Source of the DNA: Pseudoneobacillus sp042683745
Lineage (GTDB): Bacteria; Bacillota; Bacilli; Bacillales; Cytobacillaceae
Direction of reading: 5' to 3'
NCBI RefSeq assembly: GCF_042683745.1
Contig: NZ_JBHUJX010000012.1
Span: 248,001-312,000, forward strand
DNA: 64,000 nucleotides
This document shows, piece after piece, positions 28,434 through 37,154 of this stretch (its first letter is position 1; each line of letters starts with the position of its first letter). Made by a program: the position numbers and the translations under genes. A model generated the notes under the pieces. The model was not told the origin of the DNA. It searched no databases and worked only from the letters and a program-made list of their open reading frames with translations.

Positions 28434-28895
28434 TCAACAATATTTTTCTTTTAAAATTTGTAATGCACCTTCATTTATTCCGGTTATATTCGAAATAGCT
28501 TTTAATTCAATACCTTCTTTAATTGCATTTCTGGCTAACCTTATGCTTTGTTTTATCTTTAAAATTTTACTTTTTGAATTATCGAAATCTAAATAGTTAT
28601 CTGCAATTTCTCCATTCAAAAAGAATTCCAAATCGTAAGTACCAATATGTTCGTGTAAATAATATATATTAATCGAGTAGAAAATAAAGGCTTCTTCCAT
28701 TCCAAAACGTAGTTTTAAATACATTTCGCTTTCTTCAACAGTAATAAATTCATTGTATAATTTACCATCAAATGTATCTAAATAATCCTTTCTGTCTTCC
28801 TTACGCCACTTATTAAAGCATTCCCAGAAACTTTGAATCGTTTCATTTTTTGCATTATGATTGTTTGCCCATTCAAGCAAGGATTTAGCATTCAT
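28434..28895 (-). CDS. Hypothetical protein, 153 residues
   Basis: Soluble protein beginning MNAKSLLEWANNHN, with a central acidic/aromatic region and a C-terminal helix pair (IRLARNAIKEGIELKAISNITGINEGALQILKE) that looks HTH-like, similar to the 'GIELKAISNITGI' recognition pattern of short helical domains. SD AAAGGGTG 5 bases before the ATG. No family recognised. The HTH suggestion is weak. Confidence 0.55.
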   Translation of the reverse strand: MNAKSLLEWANNHNAKNETIQSFWECFNKWRKEDRKDYLDTFDGKLYNEFITVEESEMYLKLRFGMEEAFIFYSINIYYLHEHIGTYDLEFFLNGEIADNYLDFDNSKSKILKIKQSIRLARNAIKEGIELKAISNITGINEGALQILKEKYC

Positions 28896-29021
28896 TTAAT
28901 CACCCTTTATGTTAAAGTTTTATGTCAATCCTCAGAAATAAATCCTTATTATTTAGTTCTTCGTTAATATTTGACTTCCTGCTTATGGAAGAAACATTTA
29001 CTATGATTTCCCAGTGGGTTG

Positions 29022-29152
29022 TTAAACTAACCTGCCCGTTAGCTTAAGTGAAAATCTTCACATCCTTTACCTTATTACAACAATCTCTGGCCCTTAACAT
29101 AAAGAAAAAGCACAATTCTTACTGCAGAATTGCGCCCTTTTGTGGAACAAGA
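29022..29152. repeat. Intergenic hairpin repeat copies
   Basis: An end motif AAACTAACCTGCCCGTTAG (about 29024-29042), followed 60 bp on by a 10-bp stem GCACAATTCT / AGAATTGCGC and CCCTTTTGTGGAACAAGAAA. No gene lies in the 350-bp gap. Confidence 0.6.
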
Positions 29153-29244
29153 AAGGAAATAGGAAATTCCAATTCTATAGTATTAGAGAATCCTTTTGTT
29201 ATATGTTTCTTAAACATATATACAATATTTGAAATAGAAAAATG

Positions 29245-30039
29245 TTAAAAAATAGTCGGTACCATTCCCCCATCCATACGGATTGGAGAACCTTTAAATG
29301 CGGATGCATAAGGACTACATAAAAATGTAGTTAGTCTACCTATTTCAATTGGCTTGATAAATCGTTGTATTTCAGATTGAGGTAGGTTTGTAATCATAAA
29401 TTCTATCTCTTTTTCTGAAAAAGTCATATCGTTATTAGGATATATATCCTCAATTATTTGATGAACATTTTCAGAGAGTGTTGGTCCTGGCATGATCGTA
29501 TTGACTGTAACTTCTGTTCCTATTGTTAATTTAGATAAGCTTTTTGATAATGATAATAGCATTGATTTTGTCATACAATACTGAGGCATTTGTCCAGAAG
29601 GCATGATTGCTTCTTCACTCGCAATAAAGATAATGCGACCATAATCATTTTTTAACATTTTAGGTAAATAAAATTTAGATAATCCATTTGCAGCAAGAAC
29701 ATTAGTACGGAAGTATTTTTCCCATACTTCATCGTCAATGTCCTCATATTGCATAATTTCATAAATACCCATATTGTTAACTAAAATATCAATAGCGGGG
29801 TATTTTTTAAATAAAGCTTCTCTTTGTTGAATATCAACAATATCGGCTGTAGCATTTTGAGGAGAGGTAGTCGGGAAATCCGATTTAATTTCATTTACAA
29901 TTCGTTCTACCTCTTCATAATTTCGTCCATTAATTAGTACATTGACACCTTCTTTGGCAAGTTCAATGGCAATTGCTTTACCTATACCTTTCGTTGATCC
30001 AGTAACTAAAGCTGTTTTATTGTTTAATCCCATATCCAT
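29245..30039 (-). CDS. SDR-family NAD(P)-dependent oxidoreductase
   Basis: 264 residues from the ATG at 30039 (GGGGAA 7 bases upstream; an ATG five codons earlier lacks a site). Rossmann motif TGSTKGIG near the N-terminus, NNMGIYE after beta4, catalytic Ser (FIASEEAI) and YCMTK (Tyr-x3-Lys), and the C-terminal GSPIRMDGGMVPTIF. Classical SDR of the FabG/3-oxoacyl-reductase-like type; substrate unknown. The AraC regulator lies 130 bp upstream on the same strand and may control it. Confidence 0.9.
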   Translation of the reverse strand: MDMGLNNKTALVTGSTKGIGKAIAIELAKEGVNVLINGRNYEEVERIVNEIKSDFPTTSPQNATADIVDIQQREALFKKYPAIDILVNNMGIYEIMQYEDIDDEVWEKYFRTNVLAANGLSKFYLPKMLKNDYGRIIFIASEEAIMPSGQMPQYCMTKSMLLSLSKSLSKLTIGTEVTVNTIMPGPTLSENVHQIIEDIYPNNDMTFSEKEIEFMITNLPQSEIQRFIKPIEIGRLTTFLCSPYASAFKGSPIRMDGGMVPTIF

Positions 30040-30170
30040 AATACATTTCCCCATTTCATTTACCTTTTATGATTATATAAAGTTAATATAAAAACGTTTC
30101 TACCCTTTGAGGTAATAATTAGGTTAATCTTTTTTAATATAGTGTTAAAAAATATCCTTTTAAGACAAAG

Positions 30171-31184
30171 TTAGTTTATCGAGTTTGTATCTAAATGTTC
30201 AGTACGCCAATTTGAGGGAGTATCACCTTCCCAAATGCGGAAGGCGCGGTAGAACGAGTTCTGGTCTTCATATCCAATCATAAAGGCAACTTCTTTAATA
30301 TCGAATGAGGGGTCTGCCAAGTACTCTCGAGCCAACTCATGTCGGACTTGTGTCAAAAGGTGTTTGAAGCTCGTCCCCTCGTCAGTAAGACGTCGCTGCA
30401 AGGTACGATCGCTCATCCCCAACTCGCTTGCGACAGTCTGAATGTCAGGACGCCCTCCTGCCAGGCCATGTTTCATGATCCACTTGACCATTTCGGTGAT
30501 TGAGCGACTGCGTTGCTGCTCATCCAACGATTTGTCCAATACGGGAGTCAGAATCTCCAGCAACTCTTGGTTATACGTGACAAAAGGGAGGTCCAGATCT
30601 CTTCGATGTAGCGTCAACCTGTTACAATTTGCACCAATTCGGATATGGCAGCCGAAGTAAGCTTCAAGTGCCTGTATATCGCCCATTGAGTGCGAAAATT
30701 CGACAAATCTCGCCATCAACGGTTTACCTGTGCCTCGACGTCCAAGCTCCAAAAGAAATGCCATAGTGATTCCAACCAGCATCGGTGGACCTGATTTCTC
30801 GGTATACAACCAATCTAGTTCAATTGTACAGTACTCACTTCCCTCGTTGATACGTAAGCTTTCAGGGGGACACAGTTGTTTGTACCGTGCCATTCGTTTT
30901 AGGGCGTCACGGTAGTCTCGAGCATGGTATGTCGCTAAGACTGTGGGCGGGAAATGTGCTGTTTCATAGACGGTCGTAAGCTTGATAATTCCTTCGGCAG
31001 TGTCATCAATGAGATCCGAATATGCCTGCCAAATCGCGAAATATTGGTCGGTGGTGACAACTGGGTCAGTAATAATGGTTAGTGGTAGTCGTGCTTTTCG
31101 AGCTACGTCGTGGGGGGCAATCCCTAAATGATGTATGCCTGCCCAAAATCCTGCCGGAATTTTAATACGAGTATGAGATTTCAT
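30171..31184 (-). CDS. AraC-family regulator with Arabinose_bd-type N-terminus; GC-rich, probably acquired
   Basis: 337 residues from the ATG at 31184, preceded by AAAGGAGGACCC; an earlier in-frame start lacks a site. The N-terminal domain (about 15-200) resembles the ligand region of OruR/ArgR-like AraC proteins. The C-terminal double HTH reads DIQTVASELGMSDRTLQRRL and KEVAFMIGYEDQNSFYRAF. The gene is clearly richer in G+C (near 48-50% in sampled stretches) than its neighbours (about 28-33%), and this architecture is commonest in Proteobacteria, suggesting horizontal transfer. Likely target: the adjacent SDR gene. Confidence 0.88.
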   Translation of the reverse strand: MKSHTRIKIPAGFWAGIHHLGIAPHDVARKARLPLTIITDPVVTTDQYFAIWQAYSDLIDDTAEGIIKLTTVYETAHFPPTVLATYHARDYRDALKRMARYKQLCPPESLRINEGSEYCTIELDWLYTEKSGPPMLVGITMAFLLELGRRGTGKPLMARFVEFSHSMGDIQALEAYFGCHIRIGANCNRLTLHRRDLDLPFVTYNQELLEILTPVLDKSLDEQQRSRSITEMVKWIMKHGLAGGRPDIQTVASELGMSDRTLQRRLTDEGTSFKHLLTQVRHELAREYLADPSFDIKEVAFMIGYEDQNSFYRAFRIWEGDTPSNWRTEHLDTNSIN

Positions 31185-31365
31185 AATGGGTCCTCCTTTA
31201 GCGATCTGCACATTCACTAGTTTGAGTTGTGATTGCGTTCTGCCTAGTAAACCGGACTGATATTATATTACCTATTCATTGTCGCCTTGTAACTAGCAAA
31301 GGACGACATTTTACTAGCCAACTACGTCGATTAAATCCATTAGTATAGGTACCATTTACGTAATG

Positions 31366-31396
31366 AAGCTGCCGTTTATACAGGCAGCTTTATTAA
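31366..31396. terminator. Orphan terminator-like hairpin
   Basis: 8-bp stem AAGCTGCC / GGCAGCTT with a 9-nt loop and TTATT. It is not near a plus-strand gene end, so it may belong to a repeat or a lost gene. Confidence 0.5.
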
Positions 31397-31770
31397 AAGA
31401 CCCTTAATAATCCTATTTATCTAATAGTTTAAAAATGTATTAGTGTTTTTGTTATTTGTAATCATGGGGATAAATTGATCTTAGCATTAAATTAAATTAA
31501 ATTACCAGGTATCAATATGTCTATACTCACAATATGGCCCGACTATTTAATAAGATTTTCAGTCCATTCCTCCCCCACTATACTTAATGTTGTTGAAGAA
31601 TTTTCACAAAAATAAGCGTTAATCCTTCTTTTACTGAAAAACTGGAATGCAAAAAAATCACTGAATCCCAATGGTATCAAGGGTTTCAAGCGATTTAATC
31701 ATCTACCTTTATTCACGTTAAAAGGATACATAAGGAGCGAGCCCATTACCCTAGATGTAGGAGACCGTTT

Positions 31771-31802
31771 AATCCCCCTTTGATTGAAAAAGGGGATTTT
31801 TA
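31771..31802 (+). terminator. Terminator-like hairpin
   Basis: AATCCCC / GGGGATT stem with a T-rich tail, with no recognisable gene upstream. Confidence 0.5.
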
Positions 31803-32000
31803 CATCCATTCATCATACATCTCCTTCCGGGCATCATCAAAAGTAGTTATATCTAATATAGCAAACATTAAGTGTCTATTTTAAGTAAAACATTCCACAA
31901 TCTTTTTTGGAAATCTACCTAAAAAAGCTGAATTAATTAATAGAAAAATAAAAGGACTACCTTTTTGAAAGTCTTAATGCATGTACCTCTTTGTATTAAT

Positions 32001-32210
32001 CTAATCTTCTCGGTTCGCATCACCGTCTTTAGCTTTATCAGCTCCTTCGCCGAGATTGTTACCCATCATTCCACCTGTAATTGCTCCTATTACAGTACCA
32101 ATCGGACCGTAAGCAAGACCCACAGTAGCACCAGAGACAGCACCAGCAACAGTACCTACAGCCTCACTAACATCGTTATCGACTTGATTGCGTTCGTTTT
32201 TATCAGCCAT
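32001..32210 (-). CDS. Glycine-zipper small protein
   Basis: 69 residues: hydrophilic ends around a Gly/Ala-rich core (VGTVAGAVSGATVGLAYG, GTVIGAITGGMMGNNLG), the repeating G-x3-G pattern of glycine zippers that insert in or associate with membranes. The SD GGAGTGAAATGA overlaps the start. Similar short glycine-zipper proteins are widespread in Bacillus, with no known function. Charged termini (MADKNERNQ, DKAKDGDANRED) suggest both ends are outside the bilayer. Confidence 0.65.
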   Translation of the reverse strand: MADKNERNQVDNDVSEAVGTVAGAVSGATVGLAYGPIGTVIGAITGGMMGNNLGEGADKAKDGDANRED

Positions 32211-32279
32211 TCATTTCACTCCTTATTAAAAAAAGGGCAGTGCTTTCCAGTACAATCCCTTAACATATTTTGTCCACGA

Positions 32280-32648
32280 AAGACAGAATTACACGTTAAT
32301 AATGGAGAATTGGATGGTATGTTGAAACTATTTAGTGATCAAGCACAGAATGAAACATATTTTGGTTTCCAAGAATTTTCTAAAGATGAGATGATTAATA
32401 GTTCTCTAAGGTTCGGCCTTCCTGGACATACAGCTAAAGAATTTATTCTATGGAATAAACCAGTCATTATTGTGTTTACTAATGGAGACCAGGGACCTGA
32501 AATCCTCGATATTCAATTAAAAGAAATTGAAAACGGAAAAATAGTGAGTCATAAAAGTTATTTCTTTAGAAAAGAGTTTATTCTGTCTGCTGCAAAAGAG
32601 CTTGGAATAAAAGCACAGTTGGAAAAACCACCGGTGGATTGGACTTAA
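32280..32648 (+). pseudogene. C-terminal fragment with an NTF2/SnoaL-like domain, possibly from an ECF sigma factor
   Basis: The open frame has no start codon near its recognisable part. The readable protein (ELHVNNGELDGMLKLFSDQA ... FFRKEFILSAAKELGIKAQL ... KPPVDW) resembles the SnoaL/NTF2-like C-terminal domain found on SigJ-type ECF sigma factors. Upstream, where the sigma domains should be, lie a repeat-like stretch and the oppositely oriented glycine-zipper gene. The 3' end and terminator are intact. Family assignment is moderate; truncation is clear. Confidence 0.5.
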
Positions 32649-32653
32649 GCTTT

Positions 32654-32682
32654 AAGGGGTAACATTTGTTATCCCTTTTTTG
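32654..32682 (+). terminator. Terminator after the truncated gene
   Basis: 10-bp stem AAGGGGTAAC / GTTATCCCTT (one G-U) with an ATTT loop and a T run. Confidence 0.8.
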
Positions 32683-32767
32683 TTTATTACATATAAAAAA
32701 CTCAAATCTGTGTTTCTATTTGTTTACAGAATCGATATATAAAGTATGTTGTTTATTCAAAGTCCCT

Positions 32768-32830
32768 ATAAAAAGAGTTGCCGTGCAACTCCTTAATTAA
32801 GCATAGCCCCCGTTAGTTGAAGAAGAAAGT
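32768..32830. repeat. Intergenic hairpin repeat copy (GAGTTGC type)
   Basis: AAAAAGAGTTGCCGTGCAAC closes a 7-bp stem GAGTTGC / GCAACTC, then TTAAGCATAGCCCCCGTTAG and TTGAAGAAG. Confidence 0.8.
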
Positions 32831-32834
32831 AATT

Positions 32835-33107
32835 TTATTTCGATATTTTGTATTTATATCTTTTTAGTCCTGGTTGAGAGAATCCCTCACACCAAGTGGC
32901 TTTAATAGAATCTACACCATCTATATCAATCAAAACTTCCTGATGGTTAAATACATCATGAGGAATTTTAGTTATTAGTTCTATTGTATTTATTTCTTTA
33001 TCCTCGTAATCATCATAATAGCTATCCATTTTGAATTTCAATATTTTTACTGATTGATTATTAACTATTATTCCAAAATGCTTATCTATTTTTCTATGTT
33101 TGTTCAT
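32835..33107 (-). CDS. Hypothetical protein, 90 residues
   Basis: Begins MNKHRKIDKHFG; has an acidic loop (YYDDYEDKEIN) and a beta-rich C-terminal half ending in a basic tail (GLKRYKYKISK). GGGGGGC precedes the ATG by four bases. Its stop lies 5 bases from a repeat copy. No family recognised; probably soluble. Confidence 0.5.
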   Translation of the reverse strand: MNKHRKIDKHFGIIVNNQSVKILKFKMDSYYDDYEDKEINTIELITKIPHDVFNHQEVLIDIDGVDSIKATWCEGFSQPGLKRYKYKISK

Positions 33108-33131
33108 ATGCCCCCCAATAGTTATCTTATT

Positions 33132-33209
33132 ACGCTATCCTGCCATTTACTTGAAGAAGAAAAAAGCGACCTTCGTAATTGAAGAATTGCTACCCGTTAC
33201 TTCAATAAG
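33132..33209. repeat. Intergenic hairpin repeat copy
   Basis: CTATCCTGCCATTTACTTGA, then AAAAAGCGACCTTCGTAATT paired with GAAGAATTGCTA, then the end motif CCCGTTACTTCAATAAG. Confidence 0.7.
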
Positions 33210-33210
33210 A

Positions 33211-33393
33211 TTAGTTTGAGCACGCCCTTACTAACAAAAGAAGTCCAACTACAATTAAAACAGAAATAATATTAACTAAACAACCACTACCTCGAGCTCC
33301 AGTATAAGCTCTGGCCCAAGCGTTGTTCAGGGCACCGACAGGATTTTTCCGAAGTTCTTTTGCCTTCAATCTTTCTCTTTCTTCCTCAGACAT
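33211..33393 (-). CDS. DUF6366-like small membrane protein
   Basis: 60 residues: a basic-acidic N-terminus (EEERERLKAKELRKNPVGAL, NNAWARAYTG) and one C-terminal TM segment (NIISVLIVVGLLLLV). The pattern ERERL-x3-E-x2-NP-x-G-x-L is what I associate with DUF6366 proteins of Bacillus. SD GGTGGGGG before the ATG. A repeat end motif lies immediately downstream. Confidence 0.6.
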   Translation of the reverse strand: MSEEERERLKAKELRKNPVGALNNAWARAYTGARGSGCLVNIISVLIVVGLLLLVRACSN

Positions 33394-33610
33394 AATCCCC
33401 CTCCACCTCTGATAATTTCATTAAAATTTATTACGATTTAATGGGGATAAAGTTTCTATCCTTATATGAATTAGCCTTCTTCCTTAATAAATTTACACAC
33501 GGAAAAAAGTCCAAACACACTCAGTTTTCTATAAACCTTGCATAATTTGGACTTCTACAAATGAATTGTAATGGAACAATTGCTCTCCATAAGCGAAAAT
33601 TAAAAGTGAC

Positions 33611-33970
33611 TTAAATATCCTTGTTTTGAAGTCTTAATGTATGTTCTTTCTCTAATTCTTGTATATTTTTTTTAAAAATCTCAATGTTGTAATATATCAA
33701 ATCGTATGTATCAATATTTTCCTCCAAATAATCCCTTAATTCCTGTTCACTTTTTGTTTCATCCATTCCAATCCAAATTAAGGGGTCTGTATCACCTATG
33801 TTAAAGCTGAATAAACCAAATTCGTCCCATGCATTCCGAAGGACAGATGCGATACGGTCAGCTCGTGCTTCTTTACTATTACTAACAGTTACATCATCTT
33901 TGTTAAGAAAAACATTAACTACTAAAACTGCAACAACACCTACCATTAAACCAGAAATAAACTTTTTCAT
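33611..33970 (-). CDS. Hypothetical protein with a signal anchor
   Basis: 119 residues: N-terminal anchor MKKFISGLMVGVVAVLVV, then a charged region and a C-terminal helical acidic domain (LRDYLEENIDTYDLIYYNIE, IFKKNIQELEKEHTLRLQ). AAGGAGG precedes the ATG. Expected to be held at the membrane with its domain outside. No family recognised. Confidence 0.6.
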   Translation of the reverse strand: MKKFISGLMVGVVAVLVVNVFLNKDDVTVSNSKEARADRIASVLRNAWDEFGLFSFNIGDTDPLIWIGMDETKSEQELRDYLEENIDTYDLIYYNIEIFKKNIQELEKEHTLRLQNKDI

Positions 33971-34021
33971 TCCTTTGCCTCCTTGCTATTTATATTACCA
34001 TATAAACCCAATTTCTTATTC

Positions 34022-34145
34022 AACTATTCTGCCCTTTACTCACTGAAGGAATGAAAATAGCCAAAAATAAACAAGTTATGTATAAAGTGTTTATTTTTGG
34101 CTTAATGAGATCCTTATTTAAGGAATGATAGCTCTCCGTTAGTGA
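34022..34145. repeat. Intergenic hairpin repeat copy (AGCCAAAAATAAACAAG type)
   Basis: Left end ACTATTCTGCCCTTTACT; main stem AGCCAAAAATAAACAaGTT against AAGTGTTTATTTTTGGCT (34059-34103); second stem GATCCTTA / AAGGAATGAT; right end AGCTCTCCGTTAGT. The flank GTGAATTATTCATTCAGGTG is shared with the copy at 24999-25062. Confidence 0.85.
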
Positions 34146-34204
34146 ATTATTCATTCAGGTGTATTAAACTCTTTCAAATAAGCTTCTAACCTCAACCTTA
34201 GTAC

Positions 34205-34303
34205 AACAGGGAATGAAACGATTAAATCAACAGGTTGAATCGAACTCTATTCATCATTAGTTTGAAACTGTCATTCCAGCTCAGTCTAAATGGGATAACT
34301 AAA
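34205..34303 (+). pseudogene. Possible gene relic
   Basis: From an ATG near 34214 the plus strand reads MKRLNQQVESNSIHH, stop, FETVIPAQSKWDN, stop. It looks like a protein C-terminus with one nonsense codon. Family unknown. Confidence 0.25.
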
Positions 34304-34373
34304 GTATTATTAAAACACTTGATATTGAATTTTCAAAATAATAAGATTGAACAAACACTTGGAGGTGGAAGAA

Positions 34374-35306
34374 TTGTATATTGGAAATAGCAAGTATTGT
34401 TATGCCAACTCAACATCTATGCTTTTGCAATCAGTTGGGGAATCTATATCCCCAGAGAAGATTGAAGTATTAACTGGAATGGGATTAGGCGCAGTCTTTG
34501 AAGGTGACTATCTATTTCTAGATAGCTCTCTTCCTGATATAGGCATAACCAAGGCTTTAACCACACTTGGTTTTACTTTTGAGGAGTGTGTTGAGGAATC
34601 ACCGGATCATGCCCCTTATGATCGATTAAAAGATATTTTAAGAGAGTCATCCGTTATTGTGGGACCGGTTGATTTAGGTTATTTCACCCACTTGCCCAAT
34701 CATAAATATCTGCATGGTGCCGATCATTACGTTCTGGTCTATGATATTGACGATCAGTACATCTATTTTCATGATCCAGCTGGTTATCCTTATATGTTAC
34801 TCCCGTTGGATCAATTTCAAAAGGCTTGGAAAGCTGAAAATATCCAACACAGTCGAGGTTATTTCCGTTTTTGGCATTCTGCTAAACGACAATCTCATCC
34901 TAGTGAAGAAGAGATTTATCGAAAGGCAATAGTAAGTTTTCAAACCCAATATTTAAACACTGAAAAAAAGAACTTTCCCAATGGGAGTGAGGCGATACTG
35001 GAATTCTCAAGGTCATTTATTTCTGAAGATATTCCTATTGGTATTATAGCTCACGTTACACACTTTCTTTTTCAATTAGGAGCAAAGAGGGCAATTGATT
35101 TTGCACACTTTTTTAAGGATCATCATCCTGAGTTGTTCGAATTAAAAATCGTTCAGGCAAAATTGTTGGGACGGTGTCATGTATTAGCTACTCATGAAAG
35201 GTGGAATGAACTCACCGTTCATCTACAACAATTAGCTACAGCAGAACATGAATTTCGAAATAAATTAATGAAAATAACGTTCAATCAATTGAAGAAGAAA
35301 TTCTAA
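34374..35306 (+). CDS. C39-like/BtrH-type papain-fold protein
   Basis: 310 residues from the TTG at 34374 (GGAGGTGG five bases upstream). The N-terminal half looks like a papain-fold peptidase or acyl-transferase of the C39_2/BtrH type: CYANSTSML with Cys9, GADHYVLVYDI with His118 and FHDPAGYPY with Asp134, a plausible Cys-His-Asp triad. The C-terminal half is helical (about 170-310) with no recognised motif. A methyltransferase remnant follows, so the gene may once have been part of a small modification cluster. Substrate unknown. Confidence 0.7.
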   Translation: MYIGNSKYCYANSTSMLLQSVGESISPEKIEVLTGMGLGAVFEGDYLFLDSSLPDIGITKALTTLGFTFEECVEESPDHAPYDRLKDILRESSVIVGPVDLGYFTHLPNHKYLHGADHYVLVYDIDDQYIYFHDPAGYPYMLLPLDQFQKAWKAENIQHSRGYFRFWHSAKRQSHPSEEEIYRKAIVSFQTQYLNTEKKNFPNGSEAILEFSRSFISEDIPIGIIAHVTHFLFQLGAKRAIDFAHFFKDHHPELFELKIVQAKLLGRCHVLATHERWNELTVHLQQLATAEHEFRNKLMKITFNQLKKKF

Positions 35307-35337
35307 CTTAAAAGCAGATATATTTGACAAGATTCCT

Positions 35338-35454
35338 ATGAAATACAGATTCACAAGTCATAATTTACAAACCGTGTTAGAAGAATCTGAGTTACTTATT
35401 TATGAACACTTGACACCGGAGGTAATACAGGAACGTTTATTAAGGGGCGAATAA
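35338..35454 (+). pseudogene. C-terminal remnant of a SAM methyltransferase-like gene
   Basis: Short frame MKYRFTSHNLQTVLEE, SELLIYEHLTPEVIQERLLR, stop. It resembles the tail of class I methyltransferases. No SD, no catalytic core. Confidence 0.35.
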
Positions 35455-35524
35455 GTTTCTACCTGCTTTTGAGACAATCCATCTTATCCATGCTGTAAAA
35501 ATGTAACCTTTTAACCTTCTTAAT

Positions 35525-35560
35525 AACCGCTCGAAAGATTATTGAGCGGTTATTTACTTG
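35525..35560 (+). terminator. Terminator-like hairpin
   Basis: 8-bp stem AACCGCTC / GAGCGGTT with TTATTTACTT following. Confidence 0.7.
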
Positions 35561-35638
35561 TCTTAATGAACTAAATGCTTATACTCCCCTCAACATACGA
35601 AGTTTGATGGTTAAGGTAAAAAAGCACTCTTTAGTTTG

Positions 35639-35943
35639 TTAATCTTTATTATCAGTAAATAATTTTATTGCTCCCAATATAATCACTAACGGAAATACAA
35701 CCAAAACTAATCTGAGAACATAAAATTCTAAAATAAGACTTAATACAACTATGGGTAGCCCAAACATTGCAGTCATTGATGCGAATTTAGTATAGCGGAT
35801 AGCATCCCTGGAAATTTCTGGTTTTTCTGTGTACATCCACCGTTTTCCAAATAACATACTTTCTTCAGGATAAAAGTAGGTCCAAATTAATAAACCGTAT
35901 ATTGGAATCATAATAACCAGTGAAAAAAAATTGTTGTAACCAT
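35639..35943 (-). pseudogene. Small three-TM membrane protein with a frameshift at an A8 tract
   Basis: The natural start is the ATG at 35941-35943, six bases after a strong SD (AGGGGGGAAC), reading MVTTIFF. A run of eight A (35923-35930; T on the coding strand) then shifts the frame. Adding one base gives FFSLVIMIPIYGLLIWTYF and the rest (MLFGKRWMYTEKPEISRDAI..., two more TM segments). A different in-frame start upstream gives an unnatural N-terminus. The FGKRWMY signature recalls DUF6199-like proteins, tentatively. It may be a sequencing error, slippage or real inactivation. Confidence 0.6.
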
Positions 35944-36076
35944 TATGTTCCCCCCTAGATTCCGATAGCTTAATCGTTGAGGTCTTCACTTTATTTACGT
36001 TTTATATCTAAAAAAGTTTCGAGTAATCTGATAATTATCTTAGGTAAAAATAGACACAAAAAATTATAGGCTTACG

Positions 36077-36140
36077 CCACTAAACTCCGTCACTTTAATA
36101 AGAAAAAACTTTACACCTTATTGAAGTAAAGCCCCTATTA
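36077..36140. repeat. Intergenic hairpin repeat copy
   Basis: CCACTAAACTCCGTCACTTT and AATAAG, then CTTTACACCTTATTGAAGTA and AGCCCCTATTAG. Another end motif (AGCTCTCCGTTAGCTCAATA) lies at 36211-36230. Confidence 0.65.
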
Positions 36141-36271
36141 GCCAGTAGAATGGCTTTCCAAGTAGATTTAACAACCAACTGATTCCGCAGCAACCCCTGT
36201 CTTTAACTTTAGCTCTCCGTTAGCTCAATAAAAAACAAAATACTACATTGTTTAAAGTCCAACAACAAATT

Positions 36272-36676
36272 TTAAAAGGATCGGCTGATTACCTGTCCTA
36301 TGTATTCCATTGCATCCAAAGCCCTTATTCGTTGCACCTCTCCTAATTCATCCAAAGGAAACCATTTATATTCAGAGTGTTCAGCACTAAGTTTGATTTC
36401 CTTTCCCTCAGGAAGGGAGCAGCGAAACATTGCAACTTGTGAATTGACTATGCTATGATAGTAAAATCCAGTTAATACCACTTCTTGTACTTCCACACCG
36501 AGTTCTTCACGACATTCACGAAGTAGTGCTTCGTGAATAGTTTCACCTGGCTCAATACTGCCGCCAGGTGTACTCCATCCCTTATTTCCGTAGGTCCTCT
36601 TTAAGAGAAGTATATGACCTTCCGCATTAAAAATAATGGCATGAGCTCCAAATCTATAAGTATCATTAAAAGCCAA
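36272..36676 (-). CDS. NUDIX hydrolase
   Basis: 134 residues with a complete Nudix box, GGSIEPGETIHEALLREC followed by REELGV (G-x5-E-x7-RE-x2-EE-x-G), at about residues 38-60. The first strand (AHAIIFNAEGHILLLKRT) and the last helix (DELGEVQRIRALDAMEYI) complete the fold. The TTG start has GGAGGG six bases upstream. Nudix enzymes cleave nucleoside diphosphates linked to another group; the substrate cannot be predicted. Monocistronic. Confidence 0.9.
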   Translation of the reverse strand: MAFNDTYRFGAHAIIFNAEGHILLLKRTYGNKGWSTPGGSIEPGETIHEALLRECREELGVEVQEVVLTGFYYHSIVNSQVAMFRCSLPEGKEIKLSAEHSEYKWFPLDELGEVQRIRALDAMEYIGQVISRSF

Positions 36677-36887
36677 TGTAATCCCTCCGTTTTTCCACTT
36701 ATTTCATATTAACATAAGACTCAGAAAATAATGTTTTGGGTCTTTATTTTTCCAAAACTTCAATAAAAATGCGTTTACCCTATTAGTATACTAATCCATA
36801 GCAAAGAGCCGTAAATATACAAGTTAGAATATAAACTTATATATTTGCAGCTTTCTTAGATCATTCGATATGTAACCAATGCAACCG

Positions 36888-37154
36888 TTAACTTAACAAC
36901 TTTTTCAAATCAATTCTTGTGTAGACTTTATCATACGCAGTACCATCATCATTATAAAAAACAGCACTTTTTAAGTATGGTTCTGAAATAGCTTCGTAAC
37001 CATGTGTTTTAATCAACTTTATCATTTTAGGATTTTCAATTGGATCAATACTCACAAATATCTCAGAGTAACCAAAGTCACTTGCAATATTTTCTCTATA
37101 CCTTATTAAATCTGAACCTATACCATTACCGCGATAATTCTCATTCACCTGCAC
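36888..37154 (-). pseudogene. GNAT acetyltransferase fragment, N-terminus lost at a repeat
   Basis: 88 residues beginning at a GTG: NENYRGNGIGSDLIRY is motif A, followed by the rest of a GNAT fold (EIFVSIDPIENPKMIKLIK, THGYEAI). The N-terminal strands and helix (about 60-70 residues) are missing. The fragment starts exactly where a repeat end motif (CACTTTACTTCAATAAG) lies at 37150-37167, so the element probably replaced the 5' half. No SD before the GTG. Likely dead. Confidence 0.7.

Larger units (their letters stand above)
31185..32000. other. Large intergenic region with two hairpins
   Basis: About 800 bp without a supported gene. It holds the hairpins listed at 31366 and 31771. Short protein-like snatches (for example MARLFNKIFSPFLPHYT near 31532) are too brief to call. 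Confidence 0.45.

Noticed and set aside
31965..32279. Plus-strand continuation upstream of the sigma-like fragment
   Set aside because: Low-complexity Ser/Thr frame that overlaps the better-supported glycine-zipper gene on the other strand.
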